A DNA stretch of 64,000 nt from Pseudopithomyces maydicus (lineage: Eukaryota > Ascomycota > Dothideomycetes > Pleosporales > Didymosphaeriaceae), in NCBI GenBank assembly GCA_026873275.1, contig JANTUC010000001.1, forward strand, positions 620,001 through 684,000. Direction: 5' to 3'. Positions 11,017 through 22,758 of the stretch are shown here, in pieces. A model generated the notes under the pieces. That model made no database searches. It saw only the letters and a program-made list of their open reading frames with translations, and was not told the DNA's origin. Numbering within the stretch: the stretch's first letter is position 1; each line of letters starts with the position of its first letter. The position numbers were made by a program, and so were the translations under genes.

Positions 11017-14000
11017 TCAGAGTCCTTGATTATAATCGCTCCATGCAGTATGAGCCTCATGTAGAACTATGGACGAGTGAGCATTCGTTCATTCAACCTG
11101 GTGATATAGCAACTCACTCGCAAGTACTTGCGCCTGTCCGGTATAAGTTTCGCAGGCCAATTGCAGTGTCCGTCCATCTAAGAAATCCAGAACAACACTG
11201 TTGGGAAGTTCTTGGCGATCTTGATCAGGTGCGTATGGGGCATGGAACTCGGTCAAGTTGAAGCGTCGTGTAATGCCCTTCGATTGCTACACATTGTCAG
11301 TACCGTAGCAAATTGGGAGGTGCTCCGTAGTCCAAACCTCATTAGACTTTGACAGGCTTAAGACAAGATGACCCAATGCGTCGATTTCCACCCATCTGCG
11401 TTTCCACAACTATCGATAAATTAGCTTCCAGACGAATATACCCCGACTGGTGTTTCACCTACCAAGGTATCTGGAAACTGAATATTGAGATCGCCAACCT
11501 GTACTGCTGAGGGAGGCTCTCGCAGAGAAGGCAAGGGAATGGAAGGAGCGGCTTCTGTGATATTGGGGGCTGAGTTTTTTCTCGTTATTGAGGATATGGA
11601 AGACATTCGTTTAAAAAGTTTACTAGTCCTCGAGTCTTTCTTTTCTTTCTTTACTGGCTTCTCGTCACCGCTAGAGACATCGAAGCTATGGGTAGACATA
11701 TTGCGAGGCGGTCCACCGTTTTTCGATTCACTGAGCCGTCGACCAAAGGACCGCCAGCTGCTCTCGGATGATGATCTGGGTAGGCTAGAAGTAGGATCGT
11801 GTGATTGCGAAGACGAAGGTGGTCCAGGGGAGGCTGGCTCTGCTTTGATGGGACTGTGACGGGAACTAGAGGTGGTTGGCCGAGTGGATTTCTGGTGATC
11901 AATGATGATGGGACTTTGATGCAGTTCGAGAGGACTGCTTTCCGCGGGCATCGTCAAAGCAGGCTTTTGCAGTTTTGCATCACGAACAATTCGAGCCGTG
12001 ACCTGCACAGACTCTGGTTTTTCAGACTCTTGTTGCACATTATACACGGTTTTGTGGGTTTTAGGCGTCGTAGCAGGTGGTGGTTGTATCGTAGGCTTCG
12101 GCTCAGGCGTCGTTGATCGAGAGACATTGATAAATGAAGCGCGTGACAAACGATTTACAGACTTTCCACCCACTAGATCACTATCGGGAGGGGTGGAGAA
12201 GAAGGAAGACTTGCGCTGTGCAACAATTGAAGACGCGCCATCCGGGGTGAGGATAGGACTGAGAGATGCAGTGGAGTCTCTGTTGGACTTTTCAGCCAGA
12301 GCCTTGATTCTTTGGGATATGCCAGATCCGACGTTGATTTTCTTGGCGGCAACAACAGCGGTGTCTGTATTCGAATGGGTCAACCACGGTCCTGATAATT
12401 TGCGCGGCCCCGATGGCTCTGAGGAAACACCGCCTAGACGCGGGAGCTGTTGCGATGCCGATCTTTTGGGCACGACGACCTCTGGGCTAGACGTTTTCCG
12501 TGGGAAGAAAGGCATAATGGGTGACTTGGAAACAGACATTGGCATGGCTTCTTCGAGTTTTGCACTCTGTAATTCTTCCATGAAGGAGTCATCGGATAGG
12601 TAATCGACCTCGGAATTCTCCGCACTGAGATGATTTGGGTCGATGGTCAGACTATGATTTTCTTTGCCGTCTGAAACGGGTTGCCCCGACGATAGGTTTA
12701 GTGTCTTGCTGCGCGCGTCCTGCAGGCTTTCTGATGACAATGCAAGCACCATCGATGCCCTTTTGGACTTTCTGCGTGCACGATCCTCATCCAACTCGTC
12801 CGACGTTTTGAATTTCATGGATTCTGCACTCTTTTTTCCATCTCCCGCGTCTTCAAGCGGTACTTCCGGGGTGAGATGGCCGAGACCGCATCCTGCTGCC
12901 TGGATATTTCTACCGAAGGAATTGACGTGACAGAATCGGGAACCACGGTAGGAGTGCTCTGGGCCGACATTTTCTCGTCGTCTGTTGACGTTGTATCGGT
13001 TTGCACATTGGGAACAGGAATGGCCTTATCCCTTGCGTCTTCAGAAGAGGGATTGTCGTCCTCGGATATGGAGGACGGTCTCGTCGAGGGGGCAACAGAT
13101 GAGCCATGCGTTTGTGCAGATGTTGGCGAAGAGGCGGAGTGCATGTCGTCGGGTTCTGTACGGGCGTTGGGTGTGACCGCATCAGTTTGCTCATGCGGGA
13201 ATGCAGGTTTCGAATCTTGGTCAGCTGTATTCCGATGGCCCGATGTAGCTTCGTCGCAGTGTGATTCCGTTCTCGCGCCAGCAGCGACAGTTCTCATCCT
13301 TCTCTCGTCTTCGTCTCGTGCCTTGCGAGCCTCCATCTGCTTCTTCCTTAGCTCCAAAGCTTTCATCAACCGTTGCTTCTCCGGGGTCACGCCTGAAGAC
13401 TTATGTTGCAAGCTGCTGTAGGTGTTCATGGGCAGGGATCGGATGCTAGCCGGGCTTCGTGGCGGGTACATGGGCGATAGAGGAAGATCAGGAGAGGCGG
13501 GAATGGGCGGAGGCGGAGGCACAGCGATGCTGGGTAGGGTGGCGGCGTCTCTGGACTTTGGACGTTTGGGCTCGGTGTGTTTCCGATTCGAGGGGCGAAG
13601 TCCTGGCGGAAGAGAAGAAACGGCCCTGGGGGGTTCATGGGCGGCATGGGCCGAGGTTTGTGGCCTCTTGATGTCCAGCGAGGGCTTGGGTCGAGGGCCC
13701 AGCTTCACTTTGGGCTTGTTGTACTGAGCGTAGATCTCGGCGTAGAGGTCGGCGAGGTCGGGGCGAGCAGTTTGCGAAGAGAGACGGGGGTCTGGGCCAT
13801 TCTCGAAGAGTTGGTCGTACTGCTTGAAGCTGTCGGGGCCAGGGGTGGTATGGGCCCTGAGCAGGTGGTGGGTGTCGGGGCTCCGTGGGGGCTCCTCCGG
13901 GGGCTCCTCCGGGGCGGGGATGGTGGTTGCGGTGGCAGGCCTTGCGGTCGAGGCGGACTCGCTGGCGTCGGCGGTGCTCTGGCCATCTTCTTGGTCCTCG

Positions 14001-14505
14001 GTGATCTCGTCGAGCTTCTGCTTGCGCGATGACAGGCTGGAGCAGCTGCTCGAGGGGCTGCAGTGTGCAGCGAGCAGGCCGAGGCGAGGTGGGAGTCGCT
14101 GAGGTCGTCGGGGTCGGAAATGGCCAGGGTGGTGTCGTGCGGGGTGAAGTAGTCGGCGATGGCGGTGAAGTGGACGTGGACGCGGGCCTGCAGCAGTCGC
14201 GAGGTGCCGTCGGGCACGTAGCGAACTAGGACCTTGCGGCGGCGATACAGCAGGAAGGCGTACAAGGGCTCTTTGTCGGGGTATGCGTGCATCTGGGTGC
14301 GCAGCTCGGTTGCGCCGCCAGTGCCGCGGGTGAGGAGGGCGACCGAGTCGCGCGAAGCGTACTTGAGCAGGAACCTGCAGCTGGTCAGCAATTGCGCGAG
14401 GGTGTAGGCGTTTGGAGGGGTGGAGCAGTACCATCCGCCGGCCTCGCCCAGCGCCTGTTGGTAGGCGTCGGCGACGGCCTGGTCGTCGAGCCCGTTCAGA
14501 GACAT
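11017..14505 (-). CDS. ADF/cofilin-like (actin-depolymerising factor homology) domain protein with conserved C-terminal domain
   Basis: Minus-strand exons 14505-11463, 11409-11338, 11286-11118 and 11066-11017; about 1,111 aa once two single-base gaps are counted. Residues 1-150 match a fungal ADF-H/cofilin-type domain (EAGGWYCSTP, VLVRYVPDGTSRLLQARVHV, HFTAIADYFTPHDTTLAI, ACSLHTA). Residues ~150-930 are low-complexity Pro/Ser/Thr-rich sequence with a charged segment (EKQRLMKALELRKKQME) and a conserved acidic box (YLSDDSFMEELQSA). The C terminus, built by the small exons, is a conserved fold of about 100 residues (FPDTLLWKRRWVEID, PDQDRQELPNSVVLDFLDG, GQAQVLAILHEAH), perhaps PH-like. An actin or cortical role is inferred from the N-terminal domain only. 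It is divergent from the OHCU decarboxylase gene, 456 bases away. Confidence 0.75.
12832..12837 (-). other. Apparent -1 frameshift in ADF-domain gene (A6 on coding strand)
   Basis: The upstream frame stops at 12815 just after this A6 run. One extra A gives EMEKKSAESMKFKTSDELDE and joins the two long open frames. With both bases counted, the first exon ends in the correct splice phase. Confidence 0.75.
14054..14057 (-). other. Apparent -1 frameshift in ADF-domain gene (C4 on coding strand)
   Basis: The coding frame from 14505 runs through ACSLHTAA; conserved sequence then resumes as SSSCSSLSSRKQKLDE in another frame. One extra C in this run joins them. Confidence 0.75.
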
Positions 14506-14961
14506 TGGCGGCGGCGCTCGCAGCGGGCTCCTGGTGTCCGTCTGTCGCTCTCTGCAGAGTGCGCGGTCGGCGGCGAGAGGTCAGGGCGGGAGGAAGAGCC
14601 CGTGCACAACCCCCTGGGATCCACTGGGCAGGGCTCTCCAGGGCTGCCCAGGTGCCAAGGCGACGGCCGCCAAACAAGCACACCGCAGGGAGGCATCTGG
14701 GTGGGTGGGTGGTGCAGTGTGTCGTAGTCTGGTCTATGTGGTAGACTGCAGCAGGTCCAGACCTGCAGGAGGGGGATCTGGTCGTGGTCTTTGCAGTGTG
14801 GGAGACGGGCACTCGGCCATGGACAGAGCGGCTCCTGGTACACAGAGATACTGTACACACTCTGGCCATACATGGACTACCTTGCACCCCCTCCAGTGCT
14901 GTACGCATACACCCCGCCATCACACACACATACACACACACTGCACACTGCACACTGCATC
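14506..14961. promoter_or_regulatory. Divergent promoter with CA-rich leader
   Basis: Shared upstream region of the ADF-domain gene and the OHCU decarboxylase gene. Immediately before the decarboxylase ATG is a CA-repeat tract (14921-14958) ending in three CTGCACA-type units. Confidence 0.5.
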
Positions 14962-15597
14962 ATGTCCGCCCTACCCCCCGCTCAATCCCTCCCCGACCTG
15001 CCCCTCGACCGCCTCACCCACGTGCTCGACCTCCTCTTCGAACCATCTCCGCCCCTCCATGCCCTCGCCGTGCCCCTCCTCACCTCCACCGCCTTTCCCA
15101 CCTACCCGGCCCTCGTTGCTGCCGTCCACCGCCAGCTCTCTGCCCTCGCCGCCTCCGACAGCCCCGACCACCTCGACACGCTATCCACCATACTGTGCTC
15201 CCACCCGCGCCTGGGCGAGAAGCAGGTCCATAGCGAGCAGAGCCGTGCAGAGCAAGCCCAGCTTCAAACCGGCCACGACCACGAGAAGGCTCAGTTGCAC
15301 GCCTTGAACAACGAGTACGAGCAAAAGTTCCCAGGCCTGAGATACGTGTACCAACGCCCTCGCCCGCTCCGCACCCCACCACCTGACAACGTGCCAGTGT
15401 CTTCGTCAACGGCCGCCAGAGGCCTGTCATCATGCAGAACATGCGCACACGCATCGACCGTGCTGATGTCAAGGCCGAACGCCAAGAAGCCATTCAGGTA
15501 CCCTCATGATCCTGTCGTGGCTCCGGCCCTCCTCACTCACCTCGTCCAGGCCATGTGCGACATTGCTATCGACCGCGCTGCTAAGCTGCTAAGCTAA
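14962..15597 (+). CDS. 2-oxo-4-hydroxy-4-carboxy-5-ureidoimidazoline (OHCU) decarboxylase
   Basis: Exons 14962-15347, 15398-15497 and 15550-15597 give 177 aa. The whole chain is the OHCU decarboxylase fold: LFEPSPPLHALAVPLL near the N terminus, then the family signature SHPRLGEKQV..SEQSRAEQ, LNNEYEQKFPGLRYV, VFVNGRQRPVIM, MRTRIDRADVKAERQEAI and the closing AMCDIAIDRAAKLL. In the known pathway it converts OHCU to S-allantoin in purine and urate degradation, usually in peroxisomes. The first donor (GTACC, after TACGT) is unusual but is the only one that restores VFVNGR. No gene of the purine pathway is adjacent. Confidence 0.88.
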   Translation: MSALPPAQSLPDLPLDRLTHVLDLLFEPSPPLHALAVPLLTSTAFPTYPALVAAVHRQLSALAASDSPDHLDTLSTILCSHPRLGEKQVHSEQSRAEQAQLQTGHDHEKAQLHALNNEYEQKFPGLRYVYQRPRPLRTPPPDNVPVSSSTAARGLSSCRTCAHASTVLMSRPNAKKPFRYPHDPVVAPALLTHLVQAMCDIAIDRAAKLLS

Positions 15598-16010
15598 ACC
15601 CATCTTCTCGTCACCAATCATGTCGCATGGATTTTCGCACCACAGACAGAAGCTGGCCAGCATGAACATGTATACAAACAAGTACCCACACCATCTAAAC
15701 CCACAATGCCAACACCTGACTACAGATGCCTTGCCATGCTTGCTTTTTCCCCCGTCTTTGATCCAGTCCGCCTGCCCATGCTGATGCACCTATGTCATGG
15801 AGAATTTGGTAATTTGGTAAGCACCTCTCCACCTGAAATGCAACCAGTCGCTGCGACCGAAATATACGCTGGTGCCTTCCATTCCAGGCTTAAGACTAAC
15901 GGACATGAAGCTCCCTTGACTTTGCCGCTTTTCCTGCCATTTCAATCCCTGATATTCCCATGACGCATACATGCCTGAAAACCTCAACGACGCGCCCATA
16001 CATGTAGGAC
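15598..16010. other. Convergent intergenic region
   Basis: Lies between the stops of the OHCU decarboxylase gene (+) and a conserved unknown gene (-). No feature recognised. Confidence 0.5.
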
Positions 16011-17273
16011 TCAAATGCGATTGGAGGGCGAAGGGCCGGGGAGCGGCGTTTGCCGATAGTTGTTCACGGATATCGCCGTCGAGCTGGGTGACAAGCGTCC
16101 GAGTGGTTTTGCCTGACATGCGGCCCCGAAAGCCCCAGCATCAGTCTTGTGGAGGACCAGAGGCTGCTGAAACAATTCGGCATTGTCGGAATCTTCGGGC
16201 TGCTCATCTGCGTCATACCCGTCGTCAAGGTGGGCATACGGGTCAGGGATACCGTCCTCCAAGTCGAGCGCATCATAGTTGGACAGGCCAAGTGGTGAGG
16301 GCGGCAAAGGTAGATGCGACGGCCGCGGTGACTTTGGATACGTGTGCGAGTATGCATACGCATCATTCGGTGACCGGTGGTCGCCCACATGTTGCGACCC
16401 TGCCAAGCTTCCTGGAGGCAGCTCATTCGACTCTACTTGCTCACCCGATTCCCATCGTTCAGCCTCACATCTGTCAATACCGCCGTCCGAACCTACGGGC
16501 CGTGTAGCAGAGTCGTGACTTCCATAGAAGAGTGTTAATCGCGCCAGTTGGAATTGCTCCTGCTCTTTTTCTTGCTCTATCAGAACCCGGCCTAGACCGC
16601 TAGCCGTCTCGAGTGCGTGCATGCTCTGCCGTCGGATGCCGTTGAGTATGGCGGCCTTACGCAGTATATTGCGGCCCAACGGTCGCTGCTTCGCCCACAC
16701 GGCGATTTTGGAACTCCCTCGATCCACAATGTTAGAAGCAGGGTGGGAAAATTGCGGTGACAGCCTGGATGTGATCAGGAAGAGGCGTAATCTTCTTTTC
16801 TTCTTGTGCAGGCACGAGTGCTCGCCATCGACATCGGAAACCAATCGTCCACGCTTCCACGACCTGACAGAAGGCGGCGACGGAGGTGAAAATGGCGACG
16901 GTAATTCGGCCCGCGGTGATATTCTGAAGGTGAATTTCGTATTAGATATGTTTGGAAAAGTAAAGACTGGCCGCATCGATGGTGAAGATGCGGATACGGA
17001 AGACGGCATTATCCCCCGTCGAGCTTCGTCATTCGTTGGTTGTGGGCTATAGCCGTAGTGACTGGAGTCGACATGCTCGTTTTTCGTCTTGCTCGAGTGG
17101 TAGGTGTCTTCTGGTGTCAGCGGAGGAGAGAGTACGCCAAGCAAACTTTGTGGAGCCGACGGTGCGTGGTTTGATCGTTGGGCTGAAGCCGAGTGCGAGG
17201 GGTAACGACAGTGCCTTGGGGATTCTGCACTGAGACGTTTGGAATGGCAGCTTGGGAGGTGCCGAGAGCGCAT
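16011..17273 (-). CDS. Conserved fungal protein of unknown function
   Basis: A single open frame of 420 codons. The central block, residues ~155-225, is strongly conserved-looking and basic: KKKRRLRLFLITSRLS, then HPASNIVDRGSSKIAVWAKQ, then GRNILRKAAILNGIRRQ. It is preceded by a Pro/Ser-rich region with FTFRISPRAELPSPFSPPSP and followed by LPLPPSPLGLSNYDALDLED and an acidic tail. I recognise this architecture from uncharacterised proteins of other filamentous ascomycetes but know no function. The basic core suggests nuclear or nucleic-acid contact (inference). The start may be internal (Met at residue 89, before PSSVSASS); the first ATG was kept because the upstream part is also open. No introns are needed. 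Confidence 0.7.
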   Translation of the reverse strand: MRSRHLPSCHSKRLSAESPRHCRYPSHSASAQRSNHAPSAPQSLLGVLSPPLTPEDTYHSSKTKNEHVDSSHYGYSPQPTNDEARRGIMPSSVSASSPSMRPVFTFPNISNTKFTFRISPRAELPSPFSPPSPPSVRSWKRGRLVSDVDGEHSCLHKKKRRLRLFLITSRLSPQFSHPASNIVDRGSSKIAVWAKQRPLGRNILRKAAILNGIRRQSMHALETASGLGRVLIEQEKEQEQFQLARLTLFYGSHDSATRPVGSDGGIDRCEAERWESGEQVESNELPPGSLAGSQHVGDHRSPNDAYAYSHTYPKSPRPSHLPLPPSPLGLSNYDALDLEDGIPDPYAHLDDGYDADEQPEDSDNAELFQQPLVLHKTDAGAFGAACQAKPLGRLSPSSTAISVNNYRQTPLPGPSPSNRI

Positions 17274-20200
17274 CTATAAATTATACGCCGCCCATCACGC
17301 GACCACGCCTGGAACCCTTCGCCTGATGGCAGCACCGGTCTCGTTTGATGTGGAGATGACGGCACGGGAAAGGTCCGATGGCTGAATTCAACGGGTGCGA
17401 CTTGTGACTTCTCGTGTGCAACTGGGGAGTGGAGGAGAGAGGGGTTCGGAACAAGAAGGATTGCAACTGCGTAGAGGGATGCCCAGCCAGTCTATAGTAA
17501 TCCAGTCTTTGGCGACGGGTCGGATGACCCGACAGAGGGGACAATGCGGAGAAGACCCTGGACAGCCCTGCTGCAGGCCTGAGTGCTATACGGCCTGTGC
17601 GTGTGCCATCTGCTCCTCTGGGCCTGCCATCGGCTTGTCTCGATTGGCGGAGACCGAGCAACAAGACTCACCACACCGCACGTTCCCCGCCGTGGACACG
17701 CAGGCTCACAGTGTCCGTCAACATTTTTGCCGCCTTTTGCTGCTGCTAGCATGCTGTTTTTGCCGCCGGGTTGTGAGGCCTTACTATGCAATCGCCGCTT
17801 TTACGTGAGGGAACGAAACAAAAGCGCATGGAAACTGCCACTCGGAGTTCCTGTGCGCGGAGAACGTCTCCAGCGTGAAGTGAGGCTGACCTGTCCCTGC
17901 CAGCATGCTCGCTCACCGCTGCTCATCTCACTTGCCCTCTTTTCTTTCGGTGGCCGGTTGTGCCGATCTACACGCACAGAGGAGTCCAAGACGCAGCCTG
18001 GAGTTTTATTTTCGCTCTCACAAGGCCGGCCGTTCAGCCCTGTGCCATACGGCTGATCAGCGGCTTTTCTTTTCGTTTTGCTTTTTCTCTCCTGCCTTGC
18101 CTCAGTTGTGTAGACACTGTAGAGGAAGCCGATATTGCTTCTTTTATATCTTAAACAAAAAACGGGGTGGCAGGAAATGTCCCAGTTTTGATTTTCGCAG
18201 AATGGCTCGCAGCCATCATCCCCACCCACGCTAGCGACAGATCTCTATGCACATTCCAGCGGGGAATCCTTCTTTGGCATGGAAACTTTGCACTTCTGCT
18301 AGGGTGATCTTTGCCCATGGTTCAAATCCACTGAAACAACTGCCTACACCCAGGCCCCGATCGAGCCCTCACTTCACGACTGCCATGGACCCCGGCAGGA
18401 TCGGTGACCACGTGTTGTTTATTATTTCAAGGTTCTTCCCAACTTGGACACAGCGGAGACCGAGGCCTTTAGCCTTTCGAGTGTAGATATACCAGTAACA
18501 TAGTTAGGTAGGGCAGGCGGCTCTAGCTGCGCAACTGTCTGGCACATGCACAACCATGCTCAAAATAAAGTTTCCAGACACGCCTCCCCGTTCATGTGCG
18601 TATGGTAATGGTGTAATTAATTGCGCGTTGGCAACCGCCTTGCTTCCTCGGTACCCGTCTACCCGATGTACAGACCAAGATACATCGATCGGGTATCACC
18701 TTTAACGCTCAACAGCCCGCCTGCACTAAACCTCGTCACATTCTCGGCATCCTTCTAGACCTCCGTTGTGCAATCCTTTACGTGACGTGTGCTGGGCTGC
18801 AGGCGTGCGAGACACGACTCGCCAAGCGAGTGGTCACAAACGGTCACGAGACTGAGGGTCGGATCTTGGGTGAGATGATTGGTGGACATACACTGTGAGG
18901 AGCAGCATCATCCGACCCTCTTGGATGTATGCGCCACCACCATTTCCCGGCACTTCTATACGAGGCGAAGATTGGACAAATTGTGGAGGGCCCGCGGTAA
19001 GGATGAGGCTGAAGGAAAGACAGTGTCTATTTTGGGATACATATAAGTGGGAGAACGCTGAACTTCGACCTGACCGGTCGGAATAGTACATCTCAGGAGT
19101 ACTTACGTACAGTTTTGATTCGAGCACCGAGCAAATGCATAGATCGGCTGAATAATAACGTTAAACAAAGCCACTAAGCGTAAGACGGTAAGAGGGAAGA
19201 GCAGGAGTATGGCGGTGGATAATTATTCTGTTTCAACATATGACCAAGTGAAAGCGTACTTCCAATTCGTTTTACGCTCACTGCGCCGTGCAGGACTAAG
19301 GACTAGTATCAGCTCTTTGTTGAGCAGAAAAATCGAAAAGGAACTTGCTCCCGAAGATGCCAGGTATTTCTACAAAGTCGAGGATTCTGGATTCAATCAC
19401 AGCAGATGTAAGAAGTCGTTTTGCCGCAGCATGCAAGCAATCAACAGATTGCCGAGCGGTTAAAGACGGCCCAGTCCTCTATCCCTTAAACCGGTCGTAG
19501 ATGATCAAATCTAATGTACATCGCCGGCAAGCGAGCCTGTACGACTGATATGAATGACTTTCTGAAGCATAATACGCATTCACAATAAATGTATCACGGT
19601 GGGGCAAATGCGCGTTACCAACAGTTTGTGAGGTGCGACAAGAAGGATAGAAGTTGGTTGGGCGCCAAGTGGCCCGAAACGGAATTATTACGTCGCAGGC
19701 TGCAGCAATGTGGCTCGGCGAGCGTCACGGCTACTTCGGGTTGCTGCGACAGTCCCCAGGAGTGCGTTCGATCCCGGAAAGGCTGTGATAGGTGTGCTAT
19801 AGACCGATTCGAGGTGAATGGCACTCACAAATTAACGCACGGCATGGTCCGCTCTTCTGCAACCCAACCAAGCGTTCATGAAGAGGGGGTGACACACCGT
19901 ACATGAAGCCACTGCTGAGTCGAGGTAGGTTGTGGTCCGAGGCTGATGCACGTCGCTTCAGATTTTGCAGCATCGACCAAGTTTCCCTCATTTTAGAAGC
20001 GTTTCGCTACTGTCAGCCGTGGTGGCACGACACAGACGAGATTCCTGGCCCCTTGCCTCGAGTCGGGTTTTCCATTTATTGGACGTGAAAATCCTGGAAG
20101 TGGGCGGCTGCCGTCTGTGAGATGCTGCGCCGCATAGTTTCATCGGAAGACGCATGCCAGGCGGGGATGGATGGTCTGCAGGCGCCGTGCGATTACCGAG

Positions 20201-21261
20201 CGCGAGGAAATGGATTTGGTAGTAACAGGACAGGCTTCGGTCGGTAGTGAACAGGCCGAGTCAGTGATGAGTGTAAGAGAATTCGCGCTGCCGAGGGATT
20301 AAGCTAGTTGAATAAGTCATGGATTCCTAAAGCCGGCATTCCGTGGATGCGCATTAGCGTCCCGAGACGCTTGAATCTAGAACACGTAAAGCATACGGCC
20401 ACCTGGATCAGCAGCAGTTTCGATTAGTGCGATTTTGCCGACGCGACTCGCTTCTGGCTGGTGTCGCCTGCATGCGGAGGTAGGCGGGTGTGCTCCACCC
20501 ACTTTTTATTTTTTCTTTTATTTTTTTCTTCACCGTGACAACACGACAGGCTACCCCCACAAGCGCACGGTAGGATGGATAGTCAAGTGCTCGTGGTACA
20601 GCACTGTACGATACACGGGTACAGGACAGGGTCGCAAGAACGGGTCACGATAGGTGATGGCCAGACATGCTGTCTTCAGATGGGGCTTGTCAGGGTTTCT
20701 TCAGAGGCACAAGGCGAACGCCACCCTCAGGCCCACTCGTCTCGTGGAACGGCAGGCGTACGTCATGAAGGAGTGGTTGCGTGGTGGTGTACAATAGCTG
20801 TACGGTACAATGCCGGGCTGAGGCTGTCAGACGCTGGACTGGGCAGGCTGGTTGACGAGGGCAATGGCAAAGTGCTTGGCTCCGCATGCATGGTGATAGG
20901 CGGGTGAGCACAGGGGCTCGCTGAAACCATGGGGCTTGCTGAATGCGATTGACACGGCTAGAGCTTAGCAGACGGACATGTAAAAAGGACCGTAATTCCT
21001 TCCGCTAGAACCTTAGGCTAGGTTAGGGAGGTAAAGGAAGCCAACGCCGGTCAGCACACAACCCATCGATGCGATCCGATACCGATGCGGGCAGATGCAT
21101 ATGCGCCGTGGAGAGCGTGGAAAGCGCGCCCCTGCCCAACGCTTACTGTGCGGGCGTCTCGTGACGGGCGGAGGACCATGGAGGGAAGACGCAGGCGAGC
21201 TGGGCCATGGTGGGCCGTGTGATGGTGAAGGTGATTGTACAGCCCTGTGCAGTACCTACTG

Positions 21262-21305
21262 TAAAGCACAAAGCACAAAGCAAAGCACAGCACAGCACAG
21301 CACAG
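21262..21305. repeat. AAGCACA/GCACA short tandem repeat
   Basis: Repeats of AAGCACA grade into CAGCA units. Simple sequence with no gene context. Confidence 0.7.
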
Positions 21306-21782
21306 CAAGTTGGTAGGTATGGAGAGCGGAGCTTGGATAGATTGGGCGCAGCAGCAGTGATGATGATTGCGTCAGCACCGGATGGTTGGCATGGCTGAGA
21401 TGAGAGGTAGCAGGTGTAGGCCACGGAGAGGGGCTTTTTCTGGCGCGCCGTCTGGTGGCCGGTCTTGTGTCGATCAGTTGGCCGGGGTGGGGCTGGCAGC
21501 TAGCAGCCAGCAGCCACCAGGCTGGGGCTGTTGCGCAGTGTCAAACGGTCTTGCTGGTTCGGGCTTGGACACCGTGGGGAAGCGTGGACTAGCGACAGCC
21601 TCAAGTGTGGCGGCCATGGGTGCTTCAGGCCGTGCTTGCTGCCGTGGCAGAAGGGCGTGCTGCCGTGCGGGTGAGTGTCTCCTCCGGCCAGCAGCGGTGG
21701 TGCGGCGGGCGGGCTGGGGGAGCACGACGAGGACGAGGACAGCGAGGGCGAGGGCCAGGGCGAGGGGCGCGGAGGCGCTGGG

Positions 21783-21840
21783 TAGGCGGGCAGGCGGGTG
21801 GGCAGGCAGGCAGGCAGGCGGGCAGGCGGGCAGGCGGGCT
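21783..21840. repeat. GGCA/GGCG tetranucleotide minisatellite
   Basis: An uninterrupted array of GGCA and GGCG units (about 14 units), in a strongly G-rich/C-rich strand-asymmetric stretch (21,700-21,850). Confidence 0.85.
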
Positions 21841-22758
21841 TGTTGCAACGCAGTGGCCTGTTGCGTGCCGCCCGCGCGCGCGCTGTGTCCGGTGGCTTGT
21901 GCAGCCTGTCTCTGCCTCTCCCTCCGGCAAGCACCAGCAAGCACGACCCCGTAGGCGAGTTTGGGTGGGGAAAGGCAGCCCGTCATGGGCACCGTCGCCG
22001 TCGCGTCCACCCTGGCCGATCCCACCATGCCGGGCGCCGCCTGTGCTCGCCGCGCCTGGTCAGATTTCAGGGCTGTGGGTCACACACGACGTGCGCTTTC
22101 TGGAAGCCGTTCGCTCCTGCCCGCCAATCACCGCCTTTCACCGCCGGCCCAGCACCCCCGCCTGCATGCCGCCTGCAGTCGCAACCCAGCCCCTGGAACC
22201 GCCGTGCAGCCTGCATCTTCTCAAACCCACGCTTGGCCCACTCCGTCACTCGCCCGAGGCACTCCCCCAGCGGCTAAACACTTTGCCCTTGACCGCCTCG
22301 TTGGCCTCCTACTGTGCATATGCACACGACCCTCTGCTACGAGTCGCACATTTAGCTGCACCGACACCCCTCCCCAGTCGCACCACCATGTGGAGGTTCC
22401 TCGCCCATGCACGGATCCCGTCCTCGCAACTTGCGCCATGCTCGCCTCGGGCCCTGTGATTCGACCGCCGAATCGCCCTTCTTTCTAATTCAACCCTGTG
22501 TCCACCATGATGAATTGGTCCATCAGCTCCCGCCCTCGCGAGCCGCCTGGCCGTCACAGTAGTGCCGTTCCTTCACATCCCTTGGTCATCGTATAGCATG
22601 CCGCCGCGCCCTTGCCTGTACTTTATGCCCTTCCTGGTACGCTTGTCCTCCTGCTCGCCTAGGCTGTCCTGGCGCCTGAGTTGCACCTTAGCCGTCGACC
22701 TAAACCTTTCCAACTATCCCACCTAATCTGTCTACATCTCTTGGCATCCCATATACCT

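Larger units (their letters stand above)
17274..22758. other. 5.5-kb gene-poor, low-complexity interval
   Basis: No gene can be supported. There are many overlapping open frames on both strands, especially in the GC-rich part 21,370-22,460, but none has domain features or coherent splice sites. It contains a pyrimidine-rich stretch near 18,060-18,110, a T-rich run near 20,506-20,532, a GCACA/AAGCACA array near 21,262-21,305 and a GGCA/GGCG minisatellite. It may hold long 5' leaders of the two flanking, outward-pointing conserved unknown genes, or noncoding transcripts. Confidence 0.45.

Noticed and set aside
18310..18340. tRNA-like B box (GGTTCAAATCC)
   Set aside because: The flanking bases do not form a T-arm stem and no A box or acceptor stem is found.
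19209..19463. 84-codon frame (MAVDNYSVSTYDQVKAYF...) in the gene-poor interval
   Set aside because: Sequence looks protein-like but has no recognised family, no introns and no context. Kept as unproven rather than listed as a gene.
19755..19785. tRNA-like motif GCGTTCGATCCCG
   Set aside because: Stem pairing fails beyond two base pairs and no cloverleaf can be drawn.
21367..22488. Long overlapping open frames in several frames of the GC-rich interval
   Set aside because: High GC removes stop codons by composition; the translations are low-complexity Gly/Arg/Ala/Pro and differ with frame.
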